A program made the position numbers and the translations under genes. The notes below the pieces were generated by a model. That model did not search any database. It had not been told where the DNA came from and was given only the letters and a program-made list of their open reading frames with translations. A stretch of DNA of 64,000 nucleotides, taken from assembly GCA_963978905.1 (NCBI GenBank), contig OZ022256.1, positions 36,380,001 through 36,444,000 of the forward strand, in the 5' to 3' direction. Shown here one piece after another: positions 36,901 to 48,000 of this stretch. This stretch comes from Trichostrongylus colubriformis. Lineage: Eukaryota; Nematoda; Chromadorea; Rhabditida; Trichostrongylidae. Each line of letters opens with the position of its first letter. Position 1 is the first letter of the stretch.

Positions 36901-37035
36901 GCTCGACACATTACGTGCAGACTGTGGACTAGCTGGCATAACCCCGGCACAAGCATTCAATCGAGAAGAGTGGCGTCAACGTACCAGGAAAGCGGACCCC
37001 GCAATGGAGTGGGACAAACGCTGAAGAAAAAGAAG
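33903..37035 (+). mobile_element. Full-length RTE-clade non-LTR retrotransposon
   Basis: The 3133-bp element is bounded by a perfect 13-bp target duplication, AAACGCTAGGAAT, at 33890-33902 and 37036-37048. It carries an AP-type endonuclease followed by reverse transcriptase in one frame. It ends in a short A/G-rich GAAGAAA-type tail instead of a long poly(A), as RTE elements do. There is almost no 5' UTR: the first ATG is at 33926. Exact duplications and only two stops indicate a young insertion. It has landed in the left arm of a large inverted repeat (33285-38515). Confidence 0.93.
33926..37024 (+). pseudogene. RTE polyprotein: AP endonuclease plus reverse transcriptase, two in-frame stops
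   Basis: One frame of about 1033 codons is broken only by TAG at 35114-35116 and TAA at 36743-36745. The first section (396 aa) is the endonuclease: TLN at 98-100, QER near 127, YAP at 196, GDLNGHIG at 231-238, IDFI at 297-300 and QHRP at 324-327, i.e. the expected N, E, Y, D/N, D and H positions. The second section (522 codons from its first Met) is the reverse transcriptase: FLDLEKAFDRVP at 268-279, VHQGSALSPLLF at 327-338 and the catalytic YADD at 359-362. The third section (36755-37024) is the usual C-terminal region with RWYGHVL and RPRGRPKQRW. The product would nick DNA and copy its own RNA by target-primed reverse transcription. This copy is probably inactive because of the stops. Confidence 0.92.
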
Positions 37036-37048
37036 AAACGCTAGGAAT
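37036..37048. repeat. Target-site duplication, right copy, of the RTE element
   Basis: AAACGCTAGGAAT is identical to 33890-33902 and directly follows the GAAGAAA-type tail. Confidence 0.92.
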
Positions 37049-37241
37049 CATGGATTTGAAAGGCATGCTTATTCCACGTGAAGATATGAAGATGGATTAA
37101 AAAAACGCAAGCACAGGTGAAATTTATACTACTGTTCGGGAAGCTAATTACTGTTCAAGAATGTAAAAATAATTTAACGGCGACACTTCCACGTATTCTA
37201 TTCTTGTCTTCCTATTCCTTATAAGTCGCTAACTCAACCAA

Positions 37242-37293
37242 GTGAGCACTTATTGACCTGCATAGAGTAATTGAGAGGTCAATAAGTGCTCAC
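37242..37293. repeat. Perfect 18-bp hairpin
   Basis: GTGAGCACTTATTGACCT at 37242-37259 pairs exactly with 37276-37293 across a 16-base loop. It lies near the centre of the large inverted repeat. Confidence 0.85.
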
Positions 37294-38515
37294 GAGGTCA
37301 TAGCATCGGTACCCTCCACCTATGCTCACTGTTATCAATGAAGAATCGGAGGGCCGAATAGAAATAAAGAAGATATGAACTCTTTTCTTACGGCATTCTC
37401 GGTTCGCGAGCTACAAGCCGCCACCTTATTAGTAAGCTCGTGAATGTGCTGCTTCTTCGCAGTCCCTTGAAAGATTCAATAAACGGACCATTGCTCGAGC
37501 ATGTTCGTCTTGTGGTTCAAACCCTCTTCCGCACACAAAATTTGCATGATACTCAATTACAACAGTGAGCAGTTTAATAGGTAGAGGGTACCGATGTGGT
37601 GTGGTAACACCCCCGCTAGGCATTGACCTGGTCTGCCCAGAGTTATTAGAAGTTTAATGAGCGCTCACTTGCTTGAGTTAGCGACTCGTAAGGAATAGGA
37701 AGGCAATAATAGAAAAAGTAAAACCGTCGCCGTGGAATGATTTTTACATTCTTAAACAGCAACTAGCTTCCTGATGCGGTAGTATAAATTTTATCCGTAC
37801 TTGCGTATTTTCAGTCCATATCCATACTTCCATGTGGAAATAATATGCATTTTAAATATGATTGAAAGCATTGTTTGAACACGTTTCTTATTCGATGAAG
37901 GTACAGGATCTGTTTTTCGACCAATCCATGCGATTCTCATTGCTTGAACGTATGCTTTCAGGAGTGGAATGGGAAGTTATGTAGCATTCGTATACGAGGT
38001 CATTGATATTCAAAGCTTCATCATGGAAGAACCACCTGGCTGCTGTCCAAAAGGCAGGATGATTCCTGCACTACGCAACACGTAGTCTGATTAGTGAGTT
38101 ATTCCTCCATTTTCCCTTTTGTTTTTGACCAAATAAGCTTCAACGCTTTCGAAAATGTCGTAAAATGCTCTCGTTGAGAAGTGTCCTACAGCTCCGAGCG
38201 AAACGCACTGGAGAATGACGCTCGTGTGGAATGTGAGCGATAAACCATTGAAAATAAGGATGCAGGCCTGAAAGGGTCGGAGTTCTGTTTGAAGGTTGGA
38301 AAAGGAGTTTTTGTAAGATTTCAAGAACAAGCTGGTGGCTTCTTGTCTAAATTTGATATTTATACACAACTGAACTGGTAGCACCGAGACAAACCTAACG
38401 CTACAGATCTTCTCCGTTTTATCCACTTCAAACGAAATCATGACGGTGCGCGGGTGATTAATCCTTCACAAAATGTCGATTAATCGAAAAAACGTGAGCA
38501 GTATTGTTTTTGGGA

Positions 38516-39579
38516 GTAAATTAATCAAGGTTCATCGAATATAGTAGATTCCTCCAATTCCTGGTTAATTTCTAGGCCGAAGCGCTAGTATCACCGATAG
38601 ATGATAGCGGTTCTCAGCTGCTCCAGTTTTTATAGAGTAAAGGACGAGACAGATTTGTTAAGAAGTAATTTGAATTTGTGAAATAACCTACTATTTGAAG
38701 AGTACAATTCCTTCGCTCACTGATCCCCGAAAATGGCGCATTCAAACGGTAAGATGTCAGTTATCCCTCGGGGAATGTGTAGAATAGGTGAAGGAAATGG
38801 AGCTCTCCAAAAGTATCTAAAGGCGTTATTGGATTTTGCATGGGCAGCAACCAGAAAATTGGTCTAATCGCACTTTTTTACTTAGAATATGCGGAACATT
38901 TCCTCGTTTAGCTCCCTCGGAAGGATTATCATCAGTTATCAATGTTGTGTGAACGCTGAATCCAGAGGATGGGTGTATTCTGTATTCTGCTGGGGGAGAA
39001 AGCCAAGCAGCGTACTGAAAAGAGCTGTTGAGGATTGTGAAGTAATAGAAATTCTGCTTTTTTATTTTTCGTCTTAGTGTAAATATCCTGTTCAGGTATG
39101 AATTGATCTAATTAGAATCTGACAACTAGCAAGTATTCAATGCTCGCCATCTGCTTTAATGGCGGTGCTGACTGCCATCCTGCATAAAATGGTTGACGAA
39201 GTGTCAGCAGAAGTAGTATCAGTCGAATAGAAATTGAAAGAAGCCACACATATCCCAGGGAAAGATGGCTTATTTTGTTAGAAATTAAAACTCGTACATA
39301 TAATAGCACCACCGTACAGAGTAGATTATGGATCACTCGGTATGACATCTAGCAAAAACATAACTTCTCGATTGTGATCTTTGTTATGCCGTACGAGGTT
39401 TTCAAGAGGAAGCTTCATTCGTGGCCCAACGATTCAACCGTTTCGTCTTCTTGAGAAGCCTAAAGATGGCTCGAAGCTCTTTATTTGATAAGCACTCGAA
39501 CAAGGGCCTCCTCCACACTAGCGCTTCCGACATCTTGAGAAACTTCCAACAACCCGCAGATGGTTCCACGGCTTCCCTG
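38516..39579. other. Interval with one hydrophobic ORF
   Basis: The minus ORF 39348-39112 is rich in Leu/Ile/Val and could be a membrane-protein exon, preceded by TTTTTGCTAG. It has no family motif. The rest of the interval shows nothing supportable. Confidence 0.25.
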
Positions 39580-41740
39580 AAGGGTGAGCTCACAGCCACA
39601 GTTAGTAGTGTTAATACGACACAGCGAGTCGTACTTGAGTCTTAAGACCACATGACATGATGTTGTCATGCACTTCGCCCTACTATGGCTCCCATCAGGG
39701 TGCAGAGGGCAAAAAGTTATCTGTAATACGCAAACACTCACTACAGTTATTCATTCATGAATTTCTTGTGAAGATCAGTGTTTTTCGATGCGAATAGATA
39801 GTGCCTCCTGTTTTCCCAATACAAGCGCTATAACAAGCCCTACATTCAAGATGATAATTTGCTCTCCACTTTCTCGTGATCCCTAGCTTGCCATATGGGC
39901 AAGTAATGCATTTTCGAGCCATGCACAGGCTGGCGCATAGTCTGTTTCGGACAAGTTGACATTTAATGTTGTGATTAAGATTATTCACTATCACAACTTG
40001 TAACTGTGTCCGCACCCTACTACAATGTATTGAGCACTGACACTATCGGGGTGAGTGAAGGCATAAGGGTTGTTTTTCTGACGTGATATATGCCGTTGTG
40101 GACCTGCACTAGAGGCTGTTCGACGTACAGTTAGTGCCGTAAGAGTGTTAAAAATCGCGCGAAAACGCGTTTCGGCGTTTTTATCGTTTTTTCGCCATAA
40201 ATCGATTGATATTGATTATTTTTACTAAACTTACATATGTTTTAGAATCAGCTCGTCGAGCTCTACAAGATGGTATCACAAGTTTTTGGTTTTCTCGAAT
40301 TCGGTACAAGGCCATTTTTTCAAATTTTGAAAAGTTTGAGGGAAGATTTCTTTGAAATTTGATAAACTGGCAGCGGAGTCTTCTCACATCCCTGATCTAA
40401 GTTCACAGCTGTGTAGGAATTTCAGAGTTTCACTCATTTCAGACGAACCCCTGTTCCTTGGTGTGACCCTAAACAGTGCCTCCGTGTATATGCTGTTGAA
40501 AAAACCATCTCTTATCTCATTTTCAGCCGCAGATTTCCCATTGAAATGTACACCGTTGGATTCCCCAGCGAAAATGCTATCGAATGATATATAAAAACCT
40601 CGGTGTTCATAAAATTCTTATTTTCCTCATTTCCAGCCTTTTCCTTTTGTCAGTCGACTTCTCAAGCTCTAGTCCGCCCCATCGATCGACGTGCATGGCC
40701 ACGGGAAAGCTGTGGCGCCATCGTGACGGCCCCGCATCCAGTGCACGGCCGTGGGAAACTGCTCTGCGCTCCGACGGGGTAATCGATCGAAACCGCTCCC
40801 CCTCGCAGCCAAGCGGTTTCCCACAGCCCTGCACGTGAATAGCGCGGGGCCGTGGCGCCACAGCTTTCCCATGGCCATGCACGTCGATCGATGCGGCGGA
40901 CTAGAGCTTGAGAAGTCGATTGACAAAAGGAAAAGGCTGGAAATGAGTAAAATAAGAATTTTATGAACGCCTAGGTTTTTATATTTCATTCGATAACATT
41001 TTCCCTGGGGAATCCAACGGTGTACATTTCAATGGGAAATCTGCGGCTGAAAATGAGATGAGAGATGGTTTTGTCAACAGCATATACACGGGGGTACTGT
41101 TTAGGGTCACACCAAGGAACAGGGGTTCGTCTGAAATGAGTGAAGCTCTGAAATTTCTAAACAGCTATGAACTTAGATCAGGGATTTGAGAAGACTCCAC
41201 CGCCAGTTCATCAAATTTCGAAGGAATTTTTCCTCAAACTTTTAAAAATGTGAAAAAATGGCCTTGTATCGAATTTGAGAAAATCAAAAACTTGTGGTAC
41301 CATTTTGTAGAGCTCGACGAGCTGATCTAAAACATATGTAAGTTTAGTGAAAATAATCAATATCAATCGATTTATGGCGAAAAAACGATAAAAAACGCGA
41401 AAACGCGTTTTCGCGCGATTTTTGACACTCTTACGGCTCTAACTGTATTGGTGCCTCATAACCATTCTCAACCGCAATTTTTTTTTGATTTTTTCGCTCT
41501 TCTTGGATTTTCGAATTTTTTTTTTTGGATTTTCGCAAGAAATCCACGAATGGATAAGCGCACTGAGTGTTTGCCTATCAAAAATGACCCTCTGCCCTTT
41601 TATATCTCGATACGAACCTTAGTAAGATGACGTGCATGACAACATCATGTCATATGGTCTTGAGACTCAAGTACGACTCATTCTGTCGTACTAACACTAC
41701 TGACTTTGGCTGGGCTCACGCTTCAGTGTTAATGCTGCAC
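39580..41740. repeat. Older inverted repeat surrounding the 1.3-kb palindrome
   Basis: The stretch 39580-39785 is the diverged inverse of 41520-41740 (shared blocks GTACTTGAGTCT, CATGACATGATGTTGTCATG, GCAAACACTCA). The palindrome at 40128-41445 was inserted into the interval between these arms. Confidence 0.65.
40128..41445. mobile_element. 1.3-kb near-perfect palindromic element with TA duplication
   Basis: Ends CAGTTAGTGCCGTAAGAGTG and inverse, flanked by TA at 40126-40127 and 41446-41447. The two arms, roughly 600 bp each, are nearly identical inverse copies. They meet in a GC-rich core (40670-40910) that contains a second, tighter inverted repeat (GGGAAAGCTGTGGCGCC). TA duplication and a CAGT start suggest a Tc1/mariner-type foldback element. 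ORFs predicted in the arms mirror each other and are not genes. Confidence 0.85.
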
Positions 41741-43698
41741 TCACTATTAATGCTGTCTACCGTTCTTTAATATCCTACGGCTGCATCGATTCTGGATTTG
41801 GAAACGAGAATCTCGTTTTCCGCCTACCCGCAGGTAGGATCAAGCCTCTGTTGAGGAATCCTCGTCAGGGAGGGAGTCGCATGTGGTCCGCTTGGAAGGG
41901 GAGATGGTCATAACGTTGAGGTAGGCGTGATCAATGGAATTTCTCAGGCTGAGAGTGCAAAGTGTAAAGTGGGAGATGTGATAAAACTGATTACCTGGGG
42001 TTCGAACCCGAAAGTAATTCAACTGAATTACTATGAGAACCTCATGCGTGACGCGATCCACAACGAAGCAGGCCAACGCCAATAACTCTCAATGGTCCGC
42101 TGGCCCCGAAACCTAGTACAGAGACCTCTCCGAAATTCACTGATTGACCGTGAGAAGCGGCGAGAATTCACCGTGGATGAATACTTCAGAATCCATGGGA
42201 TGAAAACGAAAAATTAGTTGATGCGAACTACTTTTATATTCTACTACGATTGCAAATACTTGATCTGGTGCTAGCGAGCCACTATGCGGAAAAGCGTTTA
42301 AGCCCACTAAGAATGGGAAGGAAATCATCATGCATGGCATCCCGCAACGAAGACAGCAGAGGCCAACCACCCTCTTGTTGGTCTGCTGAGAGCAGAAGTT
42401 GCGTAGGCGCAACAGAAAAATGGATCTTTTTTTCAAAGATCATGGGAAGATCTCGCAACTTCGACGAAAAAAAATTTTCTCGACAGGCTTCTCTCGAAAT
42501 AACTTCTTTCTTCCAAAGATAATGTATGGTTGAAGTGTATTCAGAAAGCGGCTGCCTCGCAGACCCCGAAAAACGAGAACGCGCTCATATGGCTAATTTT
42601 GCAGGAAATTATGACCATTTGAAGTGGAACACTTTGAAATTTTTCAAAATTTTCCTCGACCCACCCAACCGTTAGAGAATTTAAGTGGCAGCTAGATTGG
42701 TCCGAGGAGGATATTAAGGAAACATTTTACAGTACTCCGAAAGGTGGAGTCTAATTAATGTTTCACGTATTCGAAGAATGTCCAATTTTAGTAAGGGGGA
42801 AGATACCGCGCTAGATCTGTTCGCCGATTCGCTACCACGCTACAGGAGATCACATGGGGCGCACAGTGGGGCCTATCTGGTTTCTAGCTTTTCTACTTTT
42901 GTTTCTTCTTCCTTTATCTCTGCCCCATAGCCTGCATATCTATCAATACTTATTCTTTGTCACCAGAGGACGGGCACAACCCATGATCGGCAACGCTTTC
43001 GTTCTATATATAAGTCTTCAATTTTATTAGTTTACTATTTCTTTGAACGACGGACCACCCGCAGGTGGTTGCACGTCCACTAGCAAGATGTATCCTTGAG
43101 GGTTTGGAAACGAATCCCAGGTTTATGATGCTGTAATAACTGTAAAATTCTACTTTGTAGATACCAATAATTATTACCAGTTAATTAAGGAGAATACTTA
43201 GTGTTATAGGAGGAGGTATAATTGCAAAGTAAGAAAAAGGAGAAGAAAAAGAAGAATTCAACGGAAAATGGGAAGGAAAAATGAAAGGAAAGTGGAGAAA
43301 AGAGAAAAAAGAGAAGAATTTGACACGTTTCGCCTCTTCATCATACGAGTCAAATATAATATCAGTCCTAAGGCTCTTCAGTGATTAGGATTGATACTGA
43401 AAGAGATGGTTAACCTCATGTTGAGTAATGGATTAAAGGAGCTAAATAATGAAGAAAAAAATCTTTTTCTCAAAAAACACAAAATTGAATAACTTCAAAT
43501 GGAATCCTAAATCAAACCAGATAGGTGTCAACCTTGTCACGATACATTTAATAATGGATGTCATACTCAGTTAGGAAAATGGAGCCAAATTCAAATAGTG
43601 AATATCATTGGATCAGAATACCAGTCAAAAGGGAAGGGGTCATATGGTAAGAAAAGGGTAAGTCATGGAAGGAATGAATGACAGTTATACTTCTTATT
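41741..43698. other. Unassigned interval, becoming AT- and purine-rich
   Basis: It includes the tRNA-like relic at 41985-42075, a purine-rich tract (GAAAAGGAGAAGAAAAAGAA, 43230-43320) and no supported gene. From about 43380 composition shifts to AT-rich, leading into the broken ORF at 43699-44009. Confidence 0.4.
41985..42075 (-). repeat. tRNA-like sequence, second instance
   Basis: Minus-strand GGTTCGAACCC box B is preceded by an 8-bp stem AGTAATTC/GAATTACT like an anticodon arm. No acceptor stem or good box A was found. Confidence 0.25.
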
Positions 43699-44009
43699 TT
43701 AAAGACCTGCAACTAGATTACTAATACTTTTAAAATCATTTTTTAAATTATATCTATAACTGATAAACTTATTCTTGTATATACATTTTATAACATTAGC
43801 AATAATGAATTCTTCTTTATATCCATCCTTAAAACTTTCATTTCTATAATTTTTCTGACAGAACTTTCATAAAGTTTACATGTGTTGGCAATTCTAAGTG
43901 TTTCTGTGTATATAACTGGTCCTTTATTAATATGTGATATATTGATGTCATTTTGTGGCAATTCGATAACCTGACAATCGTAATCATCCGTTTTATTATA
44001 CAACTTCAT
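43699..44009 (-). pseudogene. AT-rich broken ORF of unknown, possibly foreign, origin
   Basis: On the minus strand an ATG at 44009 opens about 60 codons of a lysine/isoleucine/asparagine-rich protein (for example TETLRIANTCKLYESSVRKI). Near 43820 the natural continuation shifts frame and runs to a stop near 43699 (contains YRYNLKNDFKSISNL). Codon use is strongly AT-biased, unlike the receptor exons and transposons nearby. I do not recognise the protein. It might come from a virus-like, bacterial or organellar source, but nothing in the sequence proves that. Confidence 0.35.
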
Positions 44010-44067
44010 AATTATTTTATTGTTGATTATGTTAATGGCCTAATCCAAGTGAGTACAATTAGTTGAA

Positions 44068-44690
44068 TTGGCTTAACCAACAAAAATTGGCTAAACCGAC
44101 AATTAATAAAAACACTATATTTTACCTTAGGACAATCAACTAATCATGCGTCCCGTACTTAGCCCCGACCTCTTCTGCAATTTCCAAAACTTGGTTGATC
44201 AAGAAGTTGCGTCGTTCTTTTTCTAAATTCATTTTTTCACCATTTTGTCTGCGCTATCAAAAATGTGTTTCGCTTTTGTTTTGGCTTGATTCATATTGAA
44301 TTTTAAAAATGTGTGATAGCGGCCCAGTTGACATTTTTGCGCATTTTATTTTTGCGACAGAAACGCAAGAAATCTGGTCAGTGATGTTTCCCTGTCCCTA
44401 CTCATTACCTGTACTTCCGTTTCCCCACTCTTTCAACTGATTGGTTAATAAAATTTTCTTGCCTCGGTTCCAGGGAATTGCCAAAAATCATCGAGTTGTG
44501 GCGGAAAAATAAATGTGGAAAAAGAGCGACGTGACTTTTAGAGCAACTAATTGGTGGAAGTTGCAAAAGAGGTCGGGCGGTAAGTACGGAACACATGATT
44601 GGCTAGTTTTCCTAGAGTATAATATAGTGTTTTAACCAATTGTCGGTTTGGTCAATTATTGTCGACTGAACCAACCAGTTCGCCAGCTTG
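44068..44690. mobile_element. Palindromic non-autonomous DNA element
   Basis: The left half (GGCTAAACCGACAATTAATA, AAACACTATATTTTACC, CCGACCTCTTCTGCAA) is the diverged inverse of the right half up to about 44690. It has no coding content and the duplication is not resolved. It lies between the AT-rich segment and gene B. Confidence 0.65.
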
Positions 44691-45020
44691 AAAGTCGTTC
44701 CCATTATGACGCTCACAGATACTGAACGAATCATTTTATAGAGCGGAAAAATCTTTTCCGAATGATATATGACATGCTGCGAAAATTTGTAATTTCCTAG
44801 GGGAAAAAATTTTCGTTCTAAAAAAACGACACTACTTGTGGAATGAGCCAGTACATCTGAATGTATTACGTACAGTATCGAAGACTTCATTCATTCAACA
44901 TCACTACATTTACCTGTTTGTGCCAGATTAGGTTAATACTTTATGAATCAATGCAAACAACAATTTACACAGGTGCATCGGAAAGCAAAGAGGCGACTCA
45001 TTCCCTTCTTTCTAATCTAG

Positions 45021-48000
45021 TTAATGAACTGGAGCAATATTCATGTTTCCGCCAATATTTTTGCTTGAATCTTTTCCCAAGGCAGAATGATGATTGGTGT
45101 GTTTGGCGGCAGTCAACACTCTTCTATCTTCACGACTTCGGCACAGCGTCAAGCTGACGATCTCTTCGCGCACTTCCGCACTCAGCAGTACAATGAAGAG
45201 CGGGGGAATCAAAATCATGAGATCATTTATCCAGTACCACTGAAAAAGAAATTAAATTAATGCATTTTGTGATAGTTTGTTGCAAATTAGAATTGCACGC
45301 TTGTCTGCCTGTCAGCTCCCGATAATTCGGCTCTACTAGCTAAAGGGCTATCCCTCAAACTCAAAAGGTAGAAAAGACTCTCCTTGTTTAGGCGAAAACC
45401 TATTTATGACGTTTCAGAGCAAAAGAAGGAATTCAAGAGTGCAGCTCGTCATACGATGAAGATCAGGAAGACAGCGCATTGGAAGGTGGGAAATCGGGTG
45501 ATATAATTTCCTTGGGAGCCAATGCACCAAGAAAGCTTCATGTGGTGGTGGGGAAAGACCGATCCACTTCGTAGAGGAACTATCATCAGATGAGACTTAG
45601 CTAATAGCTCAAATGCGCAGCTACGCAGCCTGTTGAAATGATAAAGCGTGCAGGAAACTGAGTATTACTCCAACAAAAAGGGAAGTTCTCGGAACGACTC
45701 TCAGGAAATAGCGTGTGTGAGCACAGCATTATAAGGCAGCTGCATCAACTCATGCCACGCTGGTGAGAGGACAAGACAAACCTATTGGGATGACAAAACT
45801 AGTGGCAGTGGTGACCCCTAAATACGCTAATGCTGAGGGCAAATTTAGACTCTTCTGAAAGATTCGCAGCAGATATAGCTTATCATTCACAAAAAAAAAC
45901 CTGTAAGCAGAAAAATAGAATAGGGAGACCAAGTGAAGCACGGTAAGTTTTACTATAAAGCCACTTGCTTCGGCGTCGGAATCGACCCTTCAGAAAATGT
46001 TCGCTGCACCCACGGAAAAGCCTACGGTATGTTCCGCAACAATGCTCACAAGACTGCTCTGCCGGGTCTGAATTCAGGACTGACCAAATCGAAGCTGGTC
46101 ACTGGTATCAATCTTGTGTTCGATCTTTGCTGGAGTGATTGACGCAAGGAACTTGACCGAGACTAGTTTATAAGACTTGTTGAAAGATTCAAGGCACGTG
46201 TCTTGTATGCATCTGGAGCAATCGACACGGCGGCGACTTCATTACACCCTGCCACAAGCCTCGGAGCTTGCTCAAGATGTAGCGATGACAAGCTCCGATA
46301 AAGCAGCCGGTAGCTGTATATCTGAACCAAGTTTACTATAGATCTTCTGTCGCCACCAGACTTCGTGCCCTCCGACAGGAACCACTAAGGATTCACTCAC
46401 GTCAACGAGGCCACTAACGTTGTGAGGACCATGAGCGGGACGCTCAAAAAGAAGCCAAAGGTAGTCAAGCCGCTTGCCATGGAACTTTGAGATGACAGTC
46501 CCAGTCGTCACACTTACCTTCTGGACCATAGCAAACAGACATTATAAATATTGTATTGCAAACAGACATTATAAATATTAAACAATAGAAGAAAAAGGAG
46601 TCGCCAGAGCTTGGCTCTACAAGGAAGGGCGTGTAGAGATTGCTACTTCTACCACGCAACCAAAAAATTTCGTGCGGTCTTTCGAATTGGTTATTTCTAT
46701 ACAATGTTTAAAAAAACTGATTGTGGTAGGAGGGTAACATTGCGTATGTTTTCAAGCTTGTTTTTACAGAATCATTCAGTGTATCTCATGAAATCAAGTA
46801 GTGCGTTTTAAGTTCAAAATCTTGGCATTATTCACCTATCACTACCCCAGATACCTCAAGTTGGTCAGTAAATTATTTTCGCTGAAACTTCGCCTGTAGA
46901 GGTTATTCAGGGCTGATCACGAATATGACATCCGTGTTTGATTCTGGCGCCAATATGGTGAAACTGCAACAATTGTTCTTCACCAACTTTGTTTGAAACT
47001 GTCATCTAGAAGCTATTCAGGATGCTGATCATGGCAATGACATTGGTTTTCAGCGCGAGCGCCGTTTTGGGCGAAATTTCAGCGATTTTGGTGAAAGCGA
47101 GTTGTTGTACCAACATGATGCAACTGCACCATTTGGGCAAACGCCAAAAACGGATGTCATATTCGTGATCAGCACCCTAAATAACCCCTCCCCCTGGGCG
47201 AAGTTTCAGCAAAAATTATTTTTTCGAACATCTCGCGGTATCTAAGGAAGTGGTAGTTGGACAGTGACAAAATTTTAAACTTAAAACGCACTACTTAAAC
47301 TTATGAGACACACTGAATTATTCTGCATAAAGCATGCTTCAAAGCATATGCAATGTTAGCCTCCTACCACAATCAGTTTTTTATTACCCTAAAGTCCCAT
47401 AGATAAGAGCGGTTTGATTTACCGGTAAAAAAAATTCTTAAAAATTCTTAAAATTCCCTAAAAAATATTTAAAAAATAGCATTGCTTCAAATTTCTCTCC
47501 AGCAGCAGTCACTCCCAATGCAACAGTGAGATTAGATTTCTCATGGCCGGTTTCGTAATTTCAACTTCGGGAGATCATAACTCGGCTCAGACTGCATCTT
47601 GTCTCACAGAATAAGAACCATTCGATTCGCTACATTTTTGGAAGTATTATGGATATTTGCATATCTTGTTTCGAAGAAGGGTTGATGATTCATGGAGCGC
47701 GAAAACAAAAAAAAGTCGCTTTTAACCCATCATTCTTTCCGAACACACTGCTGCTGAAGAAGCTGTCCAGATGTTTGGAAAAGTGGGGCATAGTTAGCGC
47801 TAGATCTGGTGAATATGACGAACGAGTACGGGCTTCAGCCTTCAACTGCTTCAATTACTGGAAGAGGATTTGTGGAAAATGCGCTTGCGCATAGCTGCCC
47901 TGAGGGGTCCCTCGGCACCTTTCTTTGGGTTTTTCCAAATCAGGGCTACTTGAGGTAGTTGGTCAAGCTTGTTTGTTGAGGGCCAATACTTGTGGATATC

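Larger units (their letters stand above)
33285..38515. repeat. Large inverted repeat, left arm split by the RTE element
   Basis: The left arm is 33285-33902 plus 37049-37340, and the right arm is 37555-38515 in inverse orientation. Shared blocks include GACTACGTGTTGCGTAGTGC, TTTGGTCGAAAACAAA, ATTCCTTATAAGTCGCTAAC and GGTACCCTC. The arms, roughly 900 bp, are diverged with small gaps and surround a loop of about 215 bp. The minus-strand ORF 38441-38091 and the plus-strand ORF 33441-33752 are inverse versions of the same sequence. Neither arm's ORF is convincing, though the first has a hydrophobic patch. Confidence 0.7.

Noticed and set aside
40419..40989. Real protein genes in the 1.3-kb palindrome
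   Set aside because: ORFs on both strands are mirror images produced by the inverted arms.
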